In this document: positions 54,012 to 64,000 of the stretch, in pieces
How positions within the stretch are numbered: the first letter of the stretch is position 1
How the letters are laid out: each line of letters starts with the position of its first letter
DNA from: Massilia pinisoli
GTDB taxonomy: Bacteria; Pseudomonadota; Gammaproteobacteria; Burkholderiales; Burkholderiaceae_D
Assembly: GCF_024753285.1 (NCBI RefSeq)
Contig: NZ_JANUGW010000004.1
Location: 1-64,000 of the forward strand
Length of the DNA: 64,000 nucleotides
Direction: 5' to 3'
Notes under the pieces: generated by a model
What the model was told of the DNA's origin: nothing
What the model saw: the letters and a program-made list of their open reading frames with translations, nothing else
The model's database searches: none
Position numbers and translations under genes: made by a program

Positions 54012-55538
54012 TCAGTAACGTGCCCGTTTCTCGCGGCGGCACTCCAGGCTGCTGACGACACGCCCGGATGGGTCAACGGTCTCGAGGCGTACATCGAACC
54101 CCCAGAGGCGTGCGACGTGCTTCAAGACCTCATGGGCCTGCTGGTTCAGGGGGCGGCGCTGGAACTGGGTATGACGCAGGGTCAGTGCCCGATCGTCGCG
54201 CGTGTTGACTTGCCAGACCTGGATGTTGGGCTCGCGGTTGCCGATATTGTATTGATCGGCCAGCTGCTGGCGGACGTAGCGGTATCCGGCCTCGTCGTGG
54301 ATGGCCGAGATCGTCAGCTTGTCGCTGCGGTCGTCGTCCAGCACGGCGAAGAAGTGGAATTCGCGGATCAGCTTCGGCGACAGGTACTGGGCGATGAAGC
54401 TCTCGTCCTTGAAGTTGCGCATGGCGAAGTCGAGCGTCTTGATCCAGTCGCTGCCGGCAATGTCGGGGAACCAGGCCCGGTCTTCGTCGGTCGGTTCTTC
54501 GCAGATGCGTTTGATGTCCGTCATCATCGCAAAGCCGAGAGCATACGGATTGATGCCGTTGTAATAGGGGCTCGTGGCCGGCGGCTGGTAGACGACGTTC
54601 GTATGGCTCTGCAGGAACTCCAGCATGAACCCATCGCCCACGATCCCTTCCTTATAGAGCTCCTGCAGGATCGTGTAGTGCCAGAAGGTCGCCCAGCCTT
54701 CGTTCATGACCTGGGTCTGGCGCTGCGGATAGAAATACTGCGAGATCTTGCGCGTGATCCGTACGAGTTCGCGTTGCCACGGTTCGAGCAGCGGCGCGTA
54801 CTTCTCTATAAAGTAGAGCAGGTTTTCCTCGGGCTCCGACGGGAAACGCGACGGCGCCTGATCTTTCACTTGTTCCTCGCGTCGTGGCAGCGTGCGCCAC
54901 AATTCGTTGACCTGCGACTGCATGTATTCCTCGCGCTCCTTCTGGCGCGCCGCTTCCTGCGCCACCGACAGCTTGGCCGGCCGCTTGTAGCGGTCGACGC
55001 CATAGTTCTGGATCGCGTGGCAGGAATCGAGCAGGTCTTCGACGGCGTCGATGCCATGACGCTGTTCGCACTCGGCAATATAGTTCTTCGCGAAGACCAT
55101 ATAGTCGACGATGGCGTCGGCGTCGGTCCAGGTCCGGAACAGATAATTGCCTTTGAAGAAGGAATTGTGGCCATAGGCCGCGTGCGCGATGACGAGCGCC
55201 TGCATCGTCAGGCTGTTTTCCTCCATCAAATAGGCGATGCAGGGATTCGAGTTGATGACGATTTCGTATGCGAGGCCCATCTGGCCCCGTTTATAACTCT
55301 TTTCCGTCGTCAGGAAGTGCTTGCCGAACGACCAGTGGTTGTACGAGACGGGCATGCCGACGGACGTGTACGCGTCCATCATCTGCTCGGCCGTGATGAT
55401 CTCGAGCTGGTTGGGGTAGGTGTCCAGGCCGAATTTCTTGGCCACCCGGCGGATTTCCTCGTGCGCCTGTTCGATCAGGTCGAACGTCCACTCCGATTGC
55501 TCCGGCAGGGCGCGCGGGTTGTTGGGATCTCTTGGCAT
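54012..55538 (-). CDS. SpoVR family protein
   Basis: A 508-residue soluble protein of the SpoVR/YcgB family. Conserved segments: TPNQLEII-type YPNQLEIITAEQMMDAY, YNHWSFGKHF, INSNPCIAYLMEENSLTMQALVIAHAAYGHNSFFKGN and MNEGWATFWHYTI. The several His and Glu residues suggest a metal site, but no activity is proven. In B. subtilis SpoVR affects spore cortex; in proteobacteria its partners are the PrkA kinase and YeaH. It begins 12 bases after the yeaH stop. Confidence 0.93.
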   Translation of the reverse strand: MPRDPNNPRALPEQSEWTFDLIEQAHEEIRRVAKKFGLDTYPNQLEIITAEQMMDAYTSVGMPVSYNHWSFGKHFLTTEKSYKRGQMGLAYEIVINSNPCIAYLMEENSLTMQALVIAHAAYGHNSFFKGNYLFRTWTDADAIVDYMVFAKNYIAECEQRHGIDAVEDLLDSCHAIQNYGVDRYKRPAKLSVAQEAARQKEREEYMQSQVNELWRTLPRREEQVKDQAPSRFPSEPEENLLYFIEKYAPLLEPWQRELVRITRKISQYFYPQRQTQVMNEGWATFWHYTILQELYKEGIVGDGFMLEFLQSHTNVVYQPPATSPYYNGINPYALGFAMMTDIKRICEEPTDEDRAWFPDIAGSDWIKTLDFAMRNFKDESFIAQYLSPKLIREFHFFAVLDDDRSDKLTISAIHDEAGYRYVRQQLADQYNIGNREPNIQVWQVNTRDDRALTLRHTQFQRRPLNQQAHEVLKHVARLWGFDVRLETVDPSGRVVSSLECRREKRARY

Positions 55539-55550
55539 GAGCGGGCCTCG

Positions 55551-56822
55551 CTACTTTGGCTGCTTCTTGAACAATTCGCGGAACACCGGATAGATGTCGG
55601 CCGGCGTCACGATCTTCTGCATGGCGAAGTTCTGGTGCGCGGCCGCCACTTCGGCATACTGCTCCCACAGGTTCTGCGGGGGACCGTCCGTGATCTCGAC
55701 ATAGGTGTAGTACTGGACCCGGGGCATGATGGCGCTGGTCAGGATCTGCTTGCACAGCACGGAATCGTTGTCCCAGTTGTCGCCGTCCGAGGCTTGCGCC
55801 ACGTAGCTGTTCCAGTCGCCGTTGCTGTAGCGCTCGCTGATGACCTTGTTCAGCAGGTGCAGCGCCGACGATACGACGGTGCCGCCCGATTCGCGCGAGT
55901 GGAAGAACTCGTTTTCGTCGACCTCGGCCGCCGCCGTGTGGTGGCGGATGAAGACGACGTCGATCCGTTCGTAGACCCGCTTCAGGAACAGGTACAGCAG
56001 GATGAAGAAGCGCTTGGCCGTGTCCTTGCGGCTTTCATCCATCGATCCCGACACGTCCATGATGCAGAACATGACGGCCGCCGTGGACGGCTTCGGGATC
56101 TTGATCCGGTTGCTGTAGCGCAGGTCGATGGGATCGATGAACGGGATCGCCAGCAGGCGCGTGTGCAGGTGATGGATCTTGTGCTTCAGCTCGATGACCT
56201 GCGGATCGTCGTCTTCCACTCCCTGTTCGCGCAGCTCGCGCAACTCGTGTTCGAGTGCCGTCAGCTGTTTGCGGGAAGGGCCGCCCACCGCGATGCGCCG
56301 GCCGAGCGCGCCGCGCAGGGAGCGCAGCACGTGGATGTTCGATGGCGTGCCGGAAATATTGTAGCCGGCGCGCTGGTTCTTGTACTCGACGACCTGGGTC
56401 AGCTGCGTCTTCACCATATTCGGCAGCTCAAGGTCCTCGAAGAAATAGTTCATGAATTCTTCGCGGCTGAGCTCGAAGATGAAATCGTCTTCGGTCGTCT
56501 GCTCGCTGTTGCCGGCGCGGCCACGCCCGGCGCCGCCGCCCCCACCGCGGGGACGGTTGATCGTATCGCCTTTCTGGTACTCCGTGTTACCGGGGTTGAC
56601 GGTCTCCCACACGCCGCCATGGGCATGTCCGAAGCGGGGCTCGTTCACGTCCTTGACGGGAATCGAGACCTTCTCGCCATTTTCGACGTCGGTGATCGAG
56701 CGACCCTTGATCGCCCGGCCCACCGCATCCTTGATTTGCGCCTTATAGCGGCGCAAGAATCGTTCGCGGTTGACCGCAGACTTGTTCTTGCCCTGCAAGC
56801 GTCGGTCGATGAGGTAAGTCAA
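55551..56822 (-). CDS. YeaH/YhbH family protein (UPF0229), TTG start
   Basis: A 423-residue protein. The start is a TTG at 56822 with GGAGG six bases upstream, giving MTYLIDRRLQGKNKSAVNRE, which matches the usual YeaH N-terminus; an ATG-started frame would add 37 residues foreign to the family. A Gly/Arg-rich stretch (RGGGGGAGRGRAGNSE, about 95-112) and a VWA-like segment with the MIDAS-type DVSGSMDES (about 255-263) are present. YeaH works with the PrkA kinase YeaG in E. coli stress adaptation. It lies between prkA and spoVR. Confidence 0.93.
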   Translation of the reverse strand: MTYLIDRRLQGKNKSAVNRERFLRRYKAQIKDAVGRAIKGRSITDVENGEKVSIPVKDVNEPRFGHAHGGVWETVNPGNTEYQKGDTINRPRGGGGGAGRGRAGNSEQTTEDDFIFELSREEFMNYFFEDLELPNMVKTQLTQVVEYKNQRAGYNISGTPSNIHVLRSLRGALGRRIAVGGPSRKQLTALEHELRELREQGVEDDDPQVIELKHKIHHLHTRLLAIPFIDPIDLRYSNRIKIPKPSTAAVMFCIMDVSGSMDESRKDTAKRFFILLYLFLKRVYERIDVVFIRHHTAAAEVDENEFFHSRESGGTVVSSALHLLNKVISERYSNGDWNSYVAQASDGDNWDNDSVLCKQILTSAIMPRVQYYTYVEITDGPPQNLWEQYAEVAAAHQNFAMQKIVTPADIYPVFRELFKKQPK

Positions 56823-57005
56823 AACAGGCCTCCTGCTGAAAGTCGCGGCGGGCCGGATACCTTCCCGGTCCTTACATAATATAACGCGCCGCGTCGTCAT
56901 GTGGTTGGCGCCACGGATTCCGGCGGCCGGCATCGTGCCGGTCCACCGGTCCTGCCTGGCGGACGCTCCATCGTCCGCCCCACGCTCCTGGTTTTGCGAT
57001 GGCCT

Positions 57006-58928
57006 TTACGAGGACTTCCTGACGCGCAAGTACCACTCGCACAGCAGGCGGACCTGCTTGGGCGTATAGCCTTTCTCGACCATACGAGCAACGAAGTCGG
57101 CGTGCTTGGTTGCATCTTCCGCACTGGCCTTCGCGTTGAACGAAATGACCGGCAGGAGTTCCTCGGTATTCGAGAACATCTTCTTCTCGATCACCGTACG
57201 GAACTTCTCATAGCTGGTCCACGCAGGATTCTTGCCGCCGTTCGTCGCCCGTGCGCGCAGCGCGAAGTTGACGATTTCGTTGCGGAAATCCTTCGGGTTC
57301 GAAATGCCGGCCGGCTTCTCGATCTTCTCGAGCTCGGCGTTGAGCGTTTCGCGGTCGAAGCTTTCGCCCGTGTCCGGATCGCGGAATTCCTGGTCCTGGA
57401 TCCAGAAGTCGGCGAACGTGACGTAGCGGTCGAAGATGTTCTGGCCATACTCGGAATAGCTTTCCAGGTACGCCGTCTGGATCTCTTTGCCGATGAAGTC
57501 GACGTAGCGATTCGCCAGGTGCTCCTTGATATAGGACAGGTAGCGCTGTTCCGTCTCCGGCTGGAACTGCTCGCGCTCGATCTGCTGTTCGAGCACGTAC
57601 AGCAGGTGCACGGGGTTCGCCGCCACTTCCGTGTTGTCGAAGTTGAAGACCTTGGACAGGATCTTGAAGGCGAAGCGCGTCGACAGGCCGTTCATGCCTT
57701 CGTCCACGCCGGCATAGTCGACGTATTCGTGCAGCGACTTGGCCTTCGGGTCGGTGTCCTTCAGGTTCTCGCCGTCGTAGACGAGCATTTTCGAATAGAT
57801 GCTCGAATTTTCCGGGTCCTTCAGGCGCGACAGGATCGCGAATTGGGCCATCATGCGCAAGGTGCCCGGGGCGCACGGGGCCTTGTCGAGCGAGGAATTG
57901 CGCAGCAGCTTGTCGTAGATCTTGATCTCGTCGGCGACGCGCAGGCAGTACGGCACCTTGACGATGTAGATACGGTCGAGGAATGCCTCGTTGTTGCGGT
58001 TGTTGCGGAAGGTCTTCCACTCCGACTCGTTCGAGTGCGCCAGGATGATGCCTTCGAACGGGATCGCGCCGAAGCCCTCGGTGCCCTTGTAGTTGCCTTC
58101 CTGCGTCGCCGTCAGCAGCGGGTGCAGGACTTTGATCGGGGCCTTGAACATCTCGACGAATTCCATCAGGCCCTGGTTCGCCAGGCACAGGCCGCCGGAA
58201 TAGCTGTAGGCGTCCGGATCGTCCTGCGCGTAGTCTTCCAGCTTGCGGATGTCGACCTTGCCGACCAGCGAGGAAATGTCCTGGTTGTTCTCGTCGCCCG
58301 GTTCCGTCTTCGAGATCGCGATCTGCTTCAGGATCGACGGGTAGCGTTTGACGACGCGGAACTTGTTGATGTCGCCGCCGTATTCGTGCAGGCGCTTGAC
58401 GGCCCACGGGCTCGGGATCGCGCGCAGGAAGCGGCGCGGGATGCCGTAGTCTTCCTCGAGGATCGCGCCATCCTCTTCTTCGTTGAACAGGCCGAGCGGC
58501 GATTCGTTCACCGGCGAGCCTTTCAGCGCATAGAACGGCACCTGTTCCATCAGGTGCTTGAGTTTTTCCGCGATGGACGATTTACCGCCGCCGACCGGTC
58601 CCAGCAGATAAAGAATCTGCTTGCGCTCTTCGAGGCCCTGGGCCGCGTGACGGAAATAGGAAACGACCTGTTCGATCACTTCCTCCATGCCGTAGAACTC
58701 GCGGAAAGCAGGATAAATCTTGATGACCTTGTTGGCGAAGATGCGCGACAGGCGCGGGTCGAGGCGGGTGTCGACCAGGGTGGGTTCGCCGATTGCGGCC
58801 AGCATGCGCTCGGGAGCGCTGGCGTAAGTCAGGGGATCTTTTTTGCAAAGCTGAAGGTACTCAGACAGGGAGTATTCCTCTTCCCGGGTACGCTCATAGC
58901 GGGCTGCGTAGTTATCAAAAATGGTCAT
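57006..58928 (-). CDS. PrkA family serine protein kinase
   Basis: A 640-residue AAA-type kinase homologous to YeaG. The start MTIFDNYAARYERT at 58928 has GAGG about nine bases upstream. The N-terminal AAA domain has Walker A LLGPVGGGKSSI (about 108-119), and ILAHSNESEWKTF and STRFAFKILSKVF are core PrkA motifs; the C-terminal half resembles the PrkA kinase C-terminal domain. E. coli YeaG is made during nitrogen starvation and stationary phase under RpoS/NtrC; no clear sigma-54 site is seen here. The stop is 183 bases from yeaH. Confidence 0.94.
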   Translation of the reverse strand: MTIFDNYAARYERTREEEYSLSEYLQLCKKDPLTYASAPERMLAAIGEPTLVDTRLDPRLSRIFANKVIKIYPAFREFYGMEEVIEQVVSYFRHAAQGLEERKQILYLLGPVGGGKSSIAEKLKHLMEQVPFYALKGSPVNESPLGLFNEEEDGAILEEDYGIPRRFLRAIPSPWAVKRLHEYGGDINKFRVVKRYPSILKQIAISKTEPGDENNQDISSLVGKVDIRKLEDYAQDDPDAYSYSGGLCLANQGLMEFVEMFKAPIKVLHPLLTATQEGNYKGTEGFGAIPFEGIILAHSNESEWKTFRNNRNNEAFLDRIYIVKVPYCLRVADEIKIYDKLLRNSSLDKAPCAPGTLRMMAQFAILSRLKDPENSSIYSKMLVYDGENLKDTDPKAKSLHEYVDYAGVDEGMNGLSTRFAFKILSKVFNFDNTEVAANPVHLLYVLEQQIEREQFQPETEQRYLSYIKEHLANRYVDFIGKEIQTAYLESYSEYGQNIFDRYVTFADFWIQDQEFRDPDTGESFDRETLNAELEKIEKPAGISNPKDFRNEIVNFALRARATNGGKNPAWTSYEKFRTVIEKKMFSNTEELLPVISFNAKASAEDATKHADFVARMVEKGYTPKQVRLLCEWYLRVRKSS

Positions 58929-60563
<1,635 letters not shown>

Positions 60564-60564
60564 C

Positions 60565-63096
60565 ATGCTGAAGCAATCGCTGCGGATGACGATGCGCGAC
60601 TGGCGCGCGGGCGAATTGCGCTTTCTGCTGGTGGCGCTCGTGGTCGCGGTGTCGGCGCTCGCCGCCGTCGGCTTCTTCGTCGACCGCATGCGCGCTGGCC
60701 TGAACCGCGATGCGCGCCAGCTGCTCGGGGCCGACCTGCTCGTGAACGCCGACCAGCCGCTGCGCCGGGACTGGCGCGAGGAAGCCGTGCGACGCGGGCT
60801 CGTGCTGGCCGACACGATCACGTTTCCCAGCATGGCGCAGGCGGGGCAGGGCGACGCGTCGCAAGCGTTGCTCGCATCCGTGAAGGCCGTGTCGCCGGGC
60901 TATCCGCTGCGCGGCGCCATGCGCGTGACGACGAGCACCGACGACGCGAGCGAAGCCCTCGGCGACGTCACGCACGACACGCCCGCGCCGGGCACGGTGT
61001 GGGTCGACGTCAACCTGCTGCCGCCACTGCGCGCGAAGGTCGGCTCGACGATCCAGCTGGGTGACAAGAGTTTTAGAATCGCGCGCCTGATCGCGTCGGA
61101 GCCCGACCGCGGCGCGTCGTTCGCCAACTTCGCGCCGCGCGTGATGCTGGCGCTCTCCGACCTGCAAGCCACGGGCCTCGTCGACAACCTTGCGCGCGTC
61201 ACGTACCGCATGCAGGTGGCGGCGAAATCGCCGAACGACCAGGCCGCGATCGCCGGATACGAACGGTGGCTGCGCGGCAGGATCGCAGCCGACAACGTGC
61301 GCGGCGTGCGCATCGAGACGCTGGAAAACGGCCGCCCCGAGATGCGCTCGACGATCGACCGCGCCGAGCGTTTCCTGTCGCTCGTCGGGCTGCTGTCGGC
61401 GATGCTTGCCGCCGTGGCCGTCGCGATGGCCGCGCGCCGTTTCATGCAGCGTCACCTCGACGCCTGCGCCATGCTGCGCTGCCTCGGCATGACGCAGAAC
61501 GAGGTCGGTACGCTGTTCCTCGTCGAGTTCCTCATCGTCGGCCTCGCGGGCAGCGTGCTCGGGGTGCTCGTCGGTTTCGGCGCGCACTTCGTGCTGCTCG
61601 AGATGGTCAAGGGCCTGATCCCGACCGAGCTGCCGCCCGTGTCGGCACTGCCCGCGCTGCAGGGTATCGCCACCGGCCTGCTGCTGCTCGTGGGCTTCGC
61701 GCTGCCGCCCGTGCTCCAGTTGCGCAACGTGCCACACAACCGCGTGATCCGGCGCGAGCAGGATGCACCGAAGCCGCTCGCGCTGGCCACGTACGGCCTC
61801 GGCACCGCCGTCTTCGTCGCGTTGCTGCTATGGCAGGCCGGCGACCTGCAGCTCGCGCTGCTGACCGCGGGCGGCTTCATCGGCGCCTTCGGCTTGTTCG
61901 CGCTCGTCGGCTGGCTGGCGCTGCGGGGTGTGCGCAGCGTGCGCGGCGCGTTCCGCCACCAGGCGTGGCGCTTCGCCATCACGTCGCTGCAGCGGCGGCC
62001 CGGCGCGACGGTCGTGCAGATCGTGTCGCTGTCGCTGGGCTTGATGGCGCTGCTCGTACTGACGGTCGTGCGTGGCGACCTGATGGCGGCGTGGCGCACG
62101 GCCACGCCGCCCGATGCGCCGAACCGCTTCATCATCAACATCCAGCCCGACCAGCGCGACGGCGTCGCGCGCACGATCCGCGCGGCCGGCGTGCGCGACG
62201 TCACGTTGTACCCGATGATCCGCGGCCGCCTCGTCGCCGTGAACGGCAACGCGGTGACGGCGACCACGTACACGGACGAGCGCGCGAAAGGCCTCGCGGA
62301 GCGCGAATTCAATCTGTCGTCGACGGCTGCGCTGCCCGCGGCGAACGAGATCGTGCAAGGCCGCTGGTATCGCGACGCGCCAGGTGTGGCCGAAGCGTCG
62401 GTCGAGCAGGGCCTTGCGCGCACCTTGCGCCTGAAACTGGGCGACACGATGCGCTTCGACATGGGCGGCCAGATCGTCGACGCAAAGATCACGAGCCTGC
62501 GCAAGCTGGAATGGGGCTCGATGCGCGCGAACTTCTTCGTCATCGTCAACCCGGCCGCCATGCGCGACGCGCCGACGACGTACATGACGGCGTTCCACCT
62601 GCCGGCGCGCGGCATCGGCCTCGCCAACACGCTGACGCGCGCGTGGCCGAACCTCACGGTCATCGACGTCAGCGGCATCCTGCGCCAGGTGCAGGACGTG
62701 CTCGACCAGGTCGTCGTTGCGGTGGAATTCCTGTTCCTCTTCACATTGGCCTCCGGCGTGCTCGTGCTGTACGCGGCGCTGATGGGGTCAACGGCCGAGC
62801 GCACGCGCGAAGCGGGCCTGCTGCGCGCGCTGGGCGCCACGCGCAGCCAGCTGGCGCAGGCGCAGCGCATCGAGTTCGTGCTGGTCGGCGGCCTGTCGGG
62901 CCTGCTGGCGGCGTCGGGCGCGGCGGCGCTGGGCTGGGCGCTGGCCGAGTACCAGTTCAAGTTCCCGTGGACGTTCGATCCGACCGTCTGGATCGCGGGC
63001 CTCGTCGCGGGCGCCGTGTGCGCGCTGGTCGGCGGCTGGCTCGGGTTGCGGAATGTGTTGCGGCAGCCACCATTACAAACGTTGCGCGAGGCATGA
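60565..63096 (+). CDS. Large ABC transporter permease of FtsX family
   Basis: An 843-residue protein with two FtsX-like permease modules, each with several membrane helices, and two large periplasmic domains. Membrane regions include ELRFLLVALVVAVSALAAVGF (first), SLVGLLSAMLAAVAVAMAARR and FLFLFTLASGVLVLYAALMG with ALGATRSQL (second). It resembles E. coli YbbP, which pairs with ATPase YbbA. No ABC ATPase gene is in this window next to it, so the partner is elsewhere or missing. It overlaps tightly with the upstream deaminase gene. Confidence 0.9.
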   Translation: MLKQSLRMTMRDWRAGELRFLLVALVVAVSALAAVGFFVDRMRAGLNRDARQLLGADLLVNADQPLRRDWREEAVRRGLVLADTITFPSMAQAGQGDASQALLASVKAVSPGYPLRGAMRVTTSTDDASEALGDVTHDTPAPGTVWVDVNLLPPLRAKVGSTIQLGDKSFRIARLIASEPDRGASFANFAPRVMLALSDLQATGLVDNLARVTYRMQVAAKSPNDQAAIAGYERWLRGRIAADNVRGVRIETLENGRPEMRSTIDRAERFLSLVGLLSAMLAAVAVAMAARRFMQRHLDACAMLRCLGMTQNEVGTLFLVEFLIVGLAGSVLGVLVGFGAHFVLLEMVKGLIPTELPPVSALPALQGIATGLLLLVGFALPPVLQLRNVPHNRVIRREQDAPKPLALATYGLGTAVFVALLLWQAGDLQLALLTAGGFIGAFGLFALVGWLALRGVRSVRGAFRHQAWRFAITSLQRRPGATVVQIVSLSLGLMALLVLTVVRGDLMAAWRTATPPDAPNRFIINIQPDQRDGVARTIRAAGVRDVTLYPMIRGRLVAVNGNAVTATTYTDERAKGLAEREFNLSSTAALPAANEIVQGRWYRDAPGVAEASVEQGLARTLRLKLGDTMRFDMGGQIVDAKITSLRKLEWGSMRANFFVIVNPAAMRDAPTTYMTAFHLPARGIGLANTLTRAWPNLTVIDVSGILRQVQDVLDQVVVAVEFLFLFTLASGVLVLYAALMGSTAERTREAGLLRALGATRSQLAQAQRIEFVLVGGLSGLLAASGAAALGWALAEYQFKFPWTFDPTVWIAGLVAGAVCALVGGWLGLRNVLRQPPLQTLREA

Positions 63097-63098
63097 TG

Positions 63099-63232
63099 GT
63101 AGGGTGGACGGCTGTACCGTTGCCGTTCGAATTATCGCGTGGTAACCGCCGTCCACGCGTTCAACGAACATTGATACATTGCGGTGTTGTTACGTAGGTT
63201 GAACGCGTGGACGGCAGAGCCGCCCACCCTAC
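63099..63232. repeat. Composite palindromic repeat, copy B
   Basis: A 134-bp element bounded by GTAGGGTGGACGGC (63099-63112) and a slightly degenerate GCCGCCCACCCTAC (63219-63232), with the internal box GTCCACGCGTTCAACG and TTGAACGCGTGGACGG. It matches copy A (29819-29944). It starts three bases after the permease stop. Confidence 0.75.
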
Positions 63233-63264
63233 ACGCGAGGCGTCTGCTGCGCTATCATGAACGG

Positions 63265-63693
63265 ATGTCCGATACCAACGCACCCCAAGATGCCCAGGAC
63301 GCGCAGGAAGAGACTCGCAGCCTGTACGAGATCATCGGCGGCGAAAGCCGCCTGCGCGAACTGGTCGACCGTTTCTACGACCTGATGCAACTCGAGCCGG
63401 ATTTCGCCGGCATCCACGCGATGCACCCCGTCCCCAACGACAGCTCGCGCGAGAAGCTGTTCATGTTCCTGTCCGGCTGGATGGGCGGGCCGAACCTGTT
63501 CATCGAACGTTACGGCCACCCGATGCTGCGCGCGCGCCACCTGCCGTTCGCGATCGGCACATCGGAGCGTGACCAGTGGCTGCGCTGCATGGCGATGGCG
63601 CTGGAAGATCTCGGCTACGACTACGACCTGCGCCTCGCGCTGATGCAATCGTTTTACCAGACGGCCGACTGGATGCGGAACCGGGCTCACTAA
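63265..63693 (+). CDS. Group II truncated hemoglobin
   Basis: A 142-residue 2/2 hemoglobin. After a short acidic N-terminus (MSDTNAPQDAQDAQEE), the globin fold begins with YEIIGGESRLRELVDRFYDLM; HPVPNDSSREKLFMFLSGWMGGPNLFIERYGHPMLRARHLPFAIGTSER holds the E-F region and the proximal His (in RARHLPF). Group II proteins bind O2 and NO and often act in redox or nitrosative stress. The start at 63265 is not strongly supported by a Shine-Dalgarno; TATCAT eight bases upstream may be a -10 box. Confidence 0.93.
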   Translation: MSDTNAPQDAQDAQEETRSLYEIIGGESRLRELVDRFYDLMQLEPDFAGIHAMHPVPNDSSREKLFMFLSGWMGGPNLFIERYGHPMLRARHLPFAIGTSERDQWLRCMAMALEDLGYDYDLRLALMQSFYQTADWMRNRAH

Positions 63694-64000
63694 ATGTCGA
63701 CCCTGGAATTCATCGTGCTCGCGGTGGCGCTGCTGGCCGTGCTTGGCCTGCAGATCGTCCTGCTGACTCGCGCGCGGCGCGGCGGCGACGAGCGCCACGC
63801 ATTCGAACGACTGGAGCGCGAACTGCGCCAGGAACTGCAGGCCAGCGCGCAGGCGACGCGCCAGGAACTGGCCGCGCACCTCGCGCAGAACCAGGCCGCC
63901 ACCGTGCAGCAGCTGGACGGCATGCGCCAGCAGACCCAGTTGAATTCCCAGGGCGGCCGCGAGGAACAGGCGCGCGCGCTGAAGCGCTTTTCCGACACAT
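63694..64000 (+). CDS. rmuC: DNA recombination protein RmuC (5' part)
   Basis: The window holds the first 102 codons and the gene continues beyond 64000. The N-terminus has a membrane helix, STLEFIVLAVALLAVLGLQIV (about 2-22), then a long charged coiled coil rich in Glu, Arg, Gln and Ala, the layout of RmuC, which limits recombination at inverted repeats. It begins at the base after the globin stop codon (TAAATG), so the two genes are translated close together. Confidence 0.8.
   Translation, partial: MSTLEFIVLAVALLAVLGLQIVLLTRARRGGDERHAFERLERELRQELQASAQATRQELAAHLAQNQAATVQQLDGMRQQTQLNSQGGREEQARALKRFSDT

Noticed and set aside
53997..56879. 960-codon plus-strand ORF opposite spoVR-yeaH
   Set aside because: Shadow of two recognised genes; composition typical of antisense GC-rich frames.

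Overview
The window is high-GC bacterial chromosome, densely packed and almost entirely housekeeping. The gene orders ribF-ileS-lspA-coaBC-dut, fkpB-ispH and rpmB-rpmG, a phasin, a livHMGF transporter, a cysTWA-cysB operon and a prkA-yeaH-spoVR cluster together suggest a betaproteobacterium, most likely of the Oxalobacteraceae (Massilia-like). That placement is inferred from gene content and order; no rRNA gene is present to confirm it. I see no prophage, insertion sequence, integron or CRISPR array.

Layout. 1-3.4 kb: a lone TonB-type protein, then a chemoreceptor gene bracketed by two tRNA-Lys genes. 3.4-7.1 kb: a stand-alone GspE/PilB-type ATPase, a spermidine-synthase-like protein, a palindrome-rich spacer and a glycine-zipper envelope protein. 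7.1-12.3 kb: an orphan barstar-like protein, purN, an RsmB-like rRNA methyltransferase, an MscS channel and a fatty acid desaturase. 12.4-16.2 kb: small unknown proteins, a lipoprotein hydrolase, rpmB-rpmG, a flavin reductase and radC. 16.2-20.1 kb: a LysR regulator, an atypical SDR, fkpB-ispH and an adenine phosphoribosyltransferase. 20.1-24.9 kb: livHMGF and a phasin with palindromic sites upstream. 24.9-30.8 kb: an EamA transporter, nitroreductase, PBP7-like peptidase, IclR regulator, dgkA, a 1-Cys peroxiredoxin and a TauE/SafE permease. 30.9-34.7 kb: cysTWA plus a CysB-like regulator. 34.7-38.2 kb: pyrD, the N-degron transferases bpt and aat, a Nudix hydrolase and initiator tRNA-fMet. 38.3-43.1 kb: a DUF1851 protein, an outer-membrane-type protein, an AlkA-like glycosylase, an EamA transporter and a degenerate M48/PDZ lipoprotein. 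43-49.4 kb: dut, coaBC, lspA, ileS and ribF. 49.4-53.4 kb: tonB-exbB-exbD-exbD-TPR. 54-59 kb: prkA-yeaH-spoVR. 59.5-64 kb: an adenosine/adenine deaminase, a large FtsX-like permease, a truncated globin and the start of rmuC.

How genes work together. tonB/exbB/exbD/exbD would form an inner-membrane energising complex for outer-membrane receptors. cysTWA with its CysB-like gene forms a sulfate uptake unit, and livHMGF a branched-chain amino acid uptake unit; neither has a substrate-binding protein here. aat and bpt both add leucine to protein N-termini. prkA, yeaH and spoVR match the stress cluster known in enterics as yeaG, yeaH and ycgB.

Most worth a second look: a composite palindromic repeat seen in three places, possibly also eroded into the 3' end of the barstar gene; three stacked palindromes upstream of the spermidine-synthase-like gene; an M48-type lipoprotein whose HExxH motif reads KTMAH; a tRNA-Lys copy with a T-stem mismatch; an apparently leaderless purN; and a 37-residue signal-peptide-like ORF with its own ribosome-binding site. 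I found no clear evidence for a wholly new multi-gene system.
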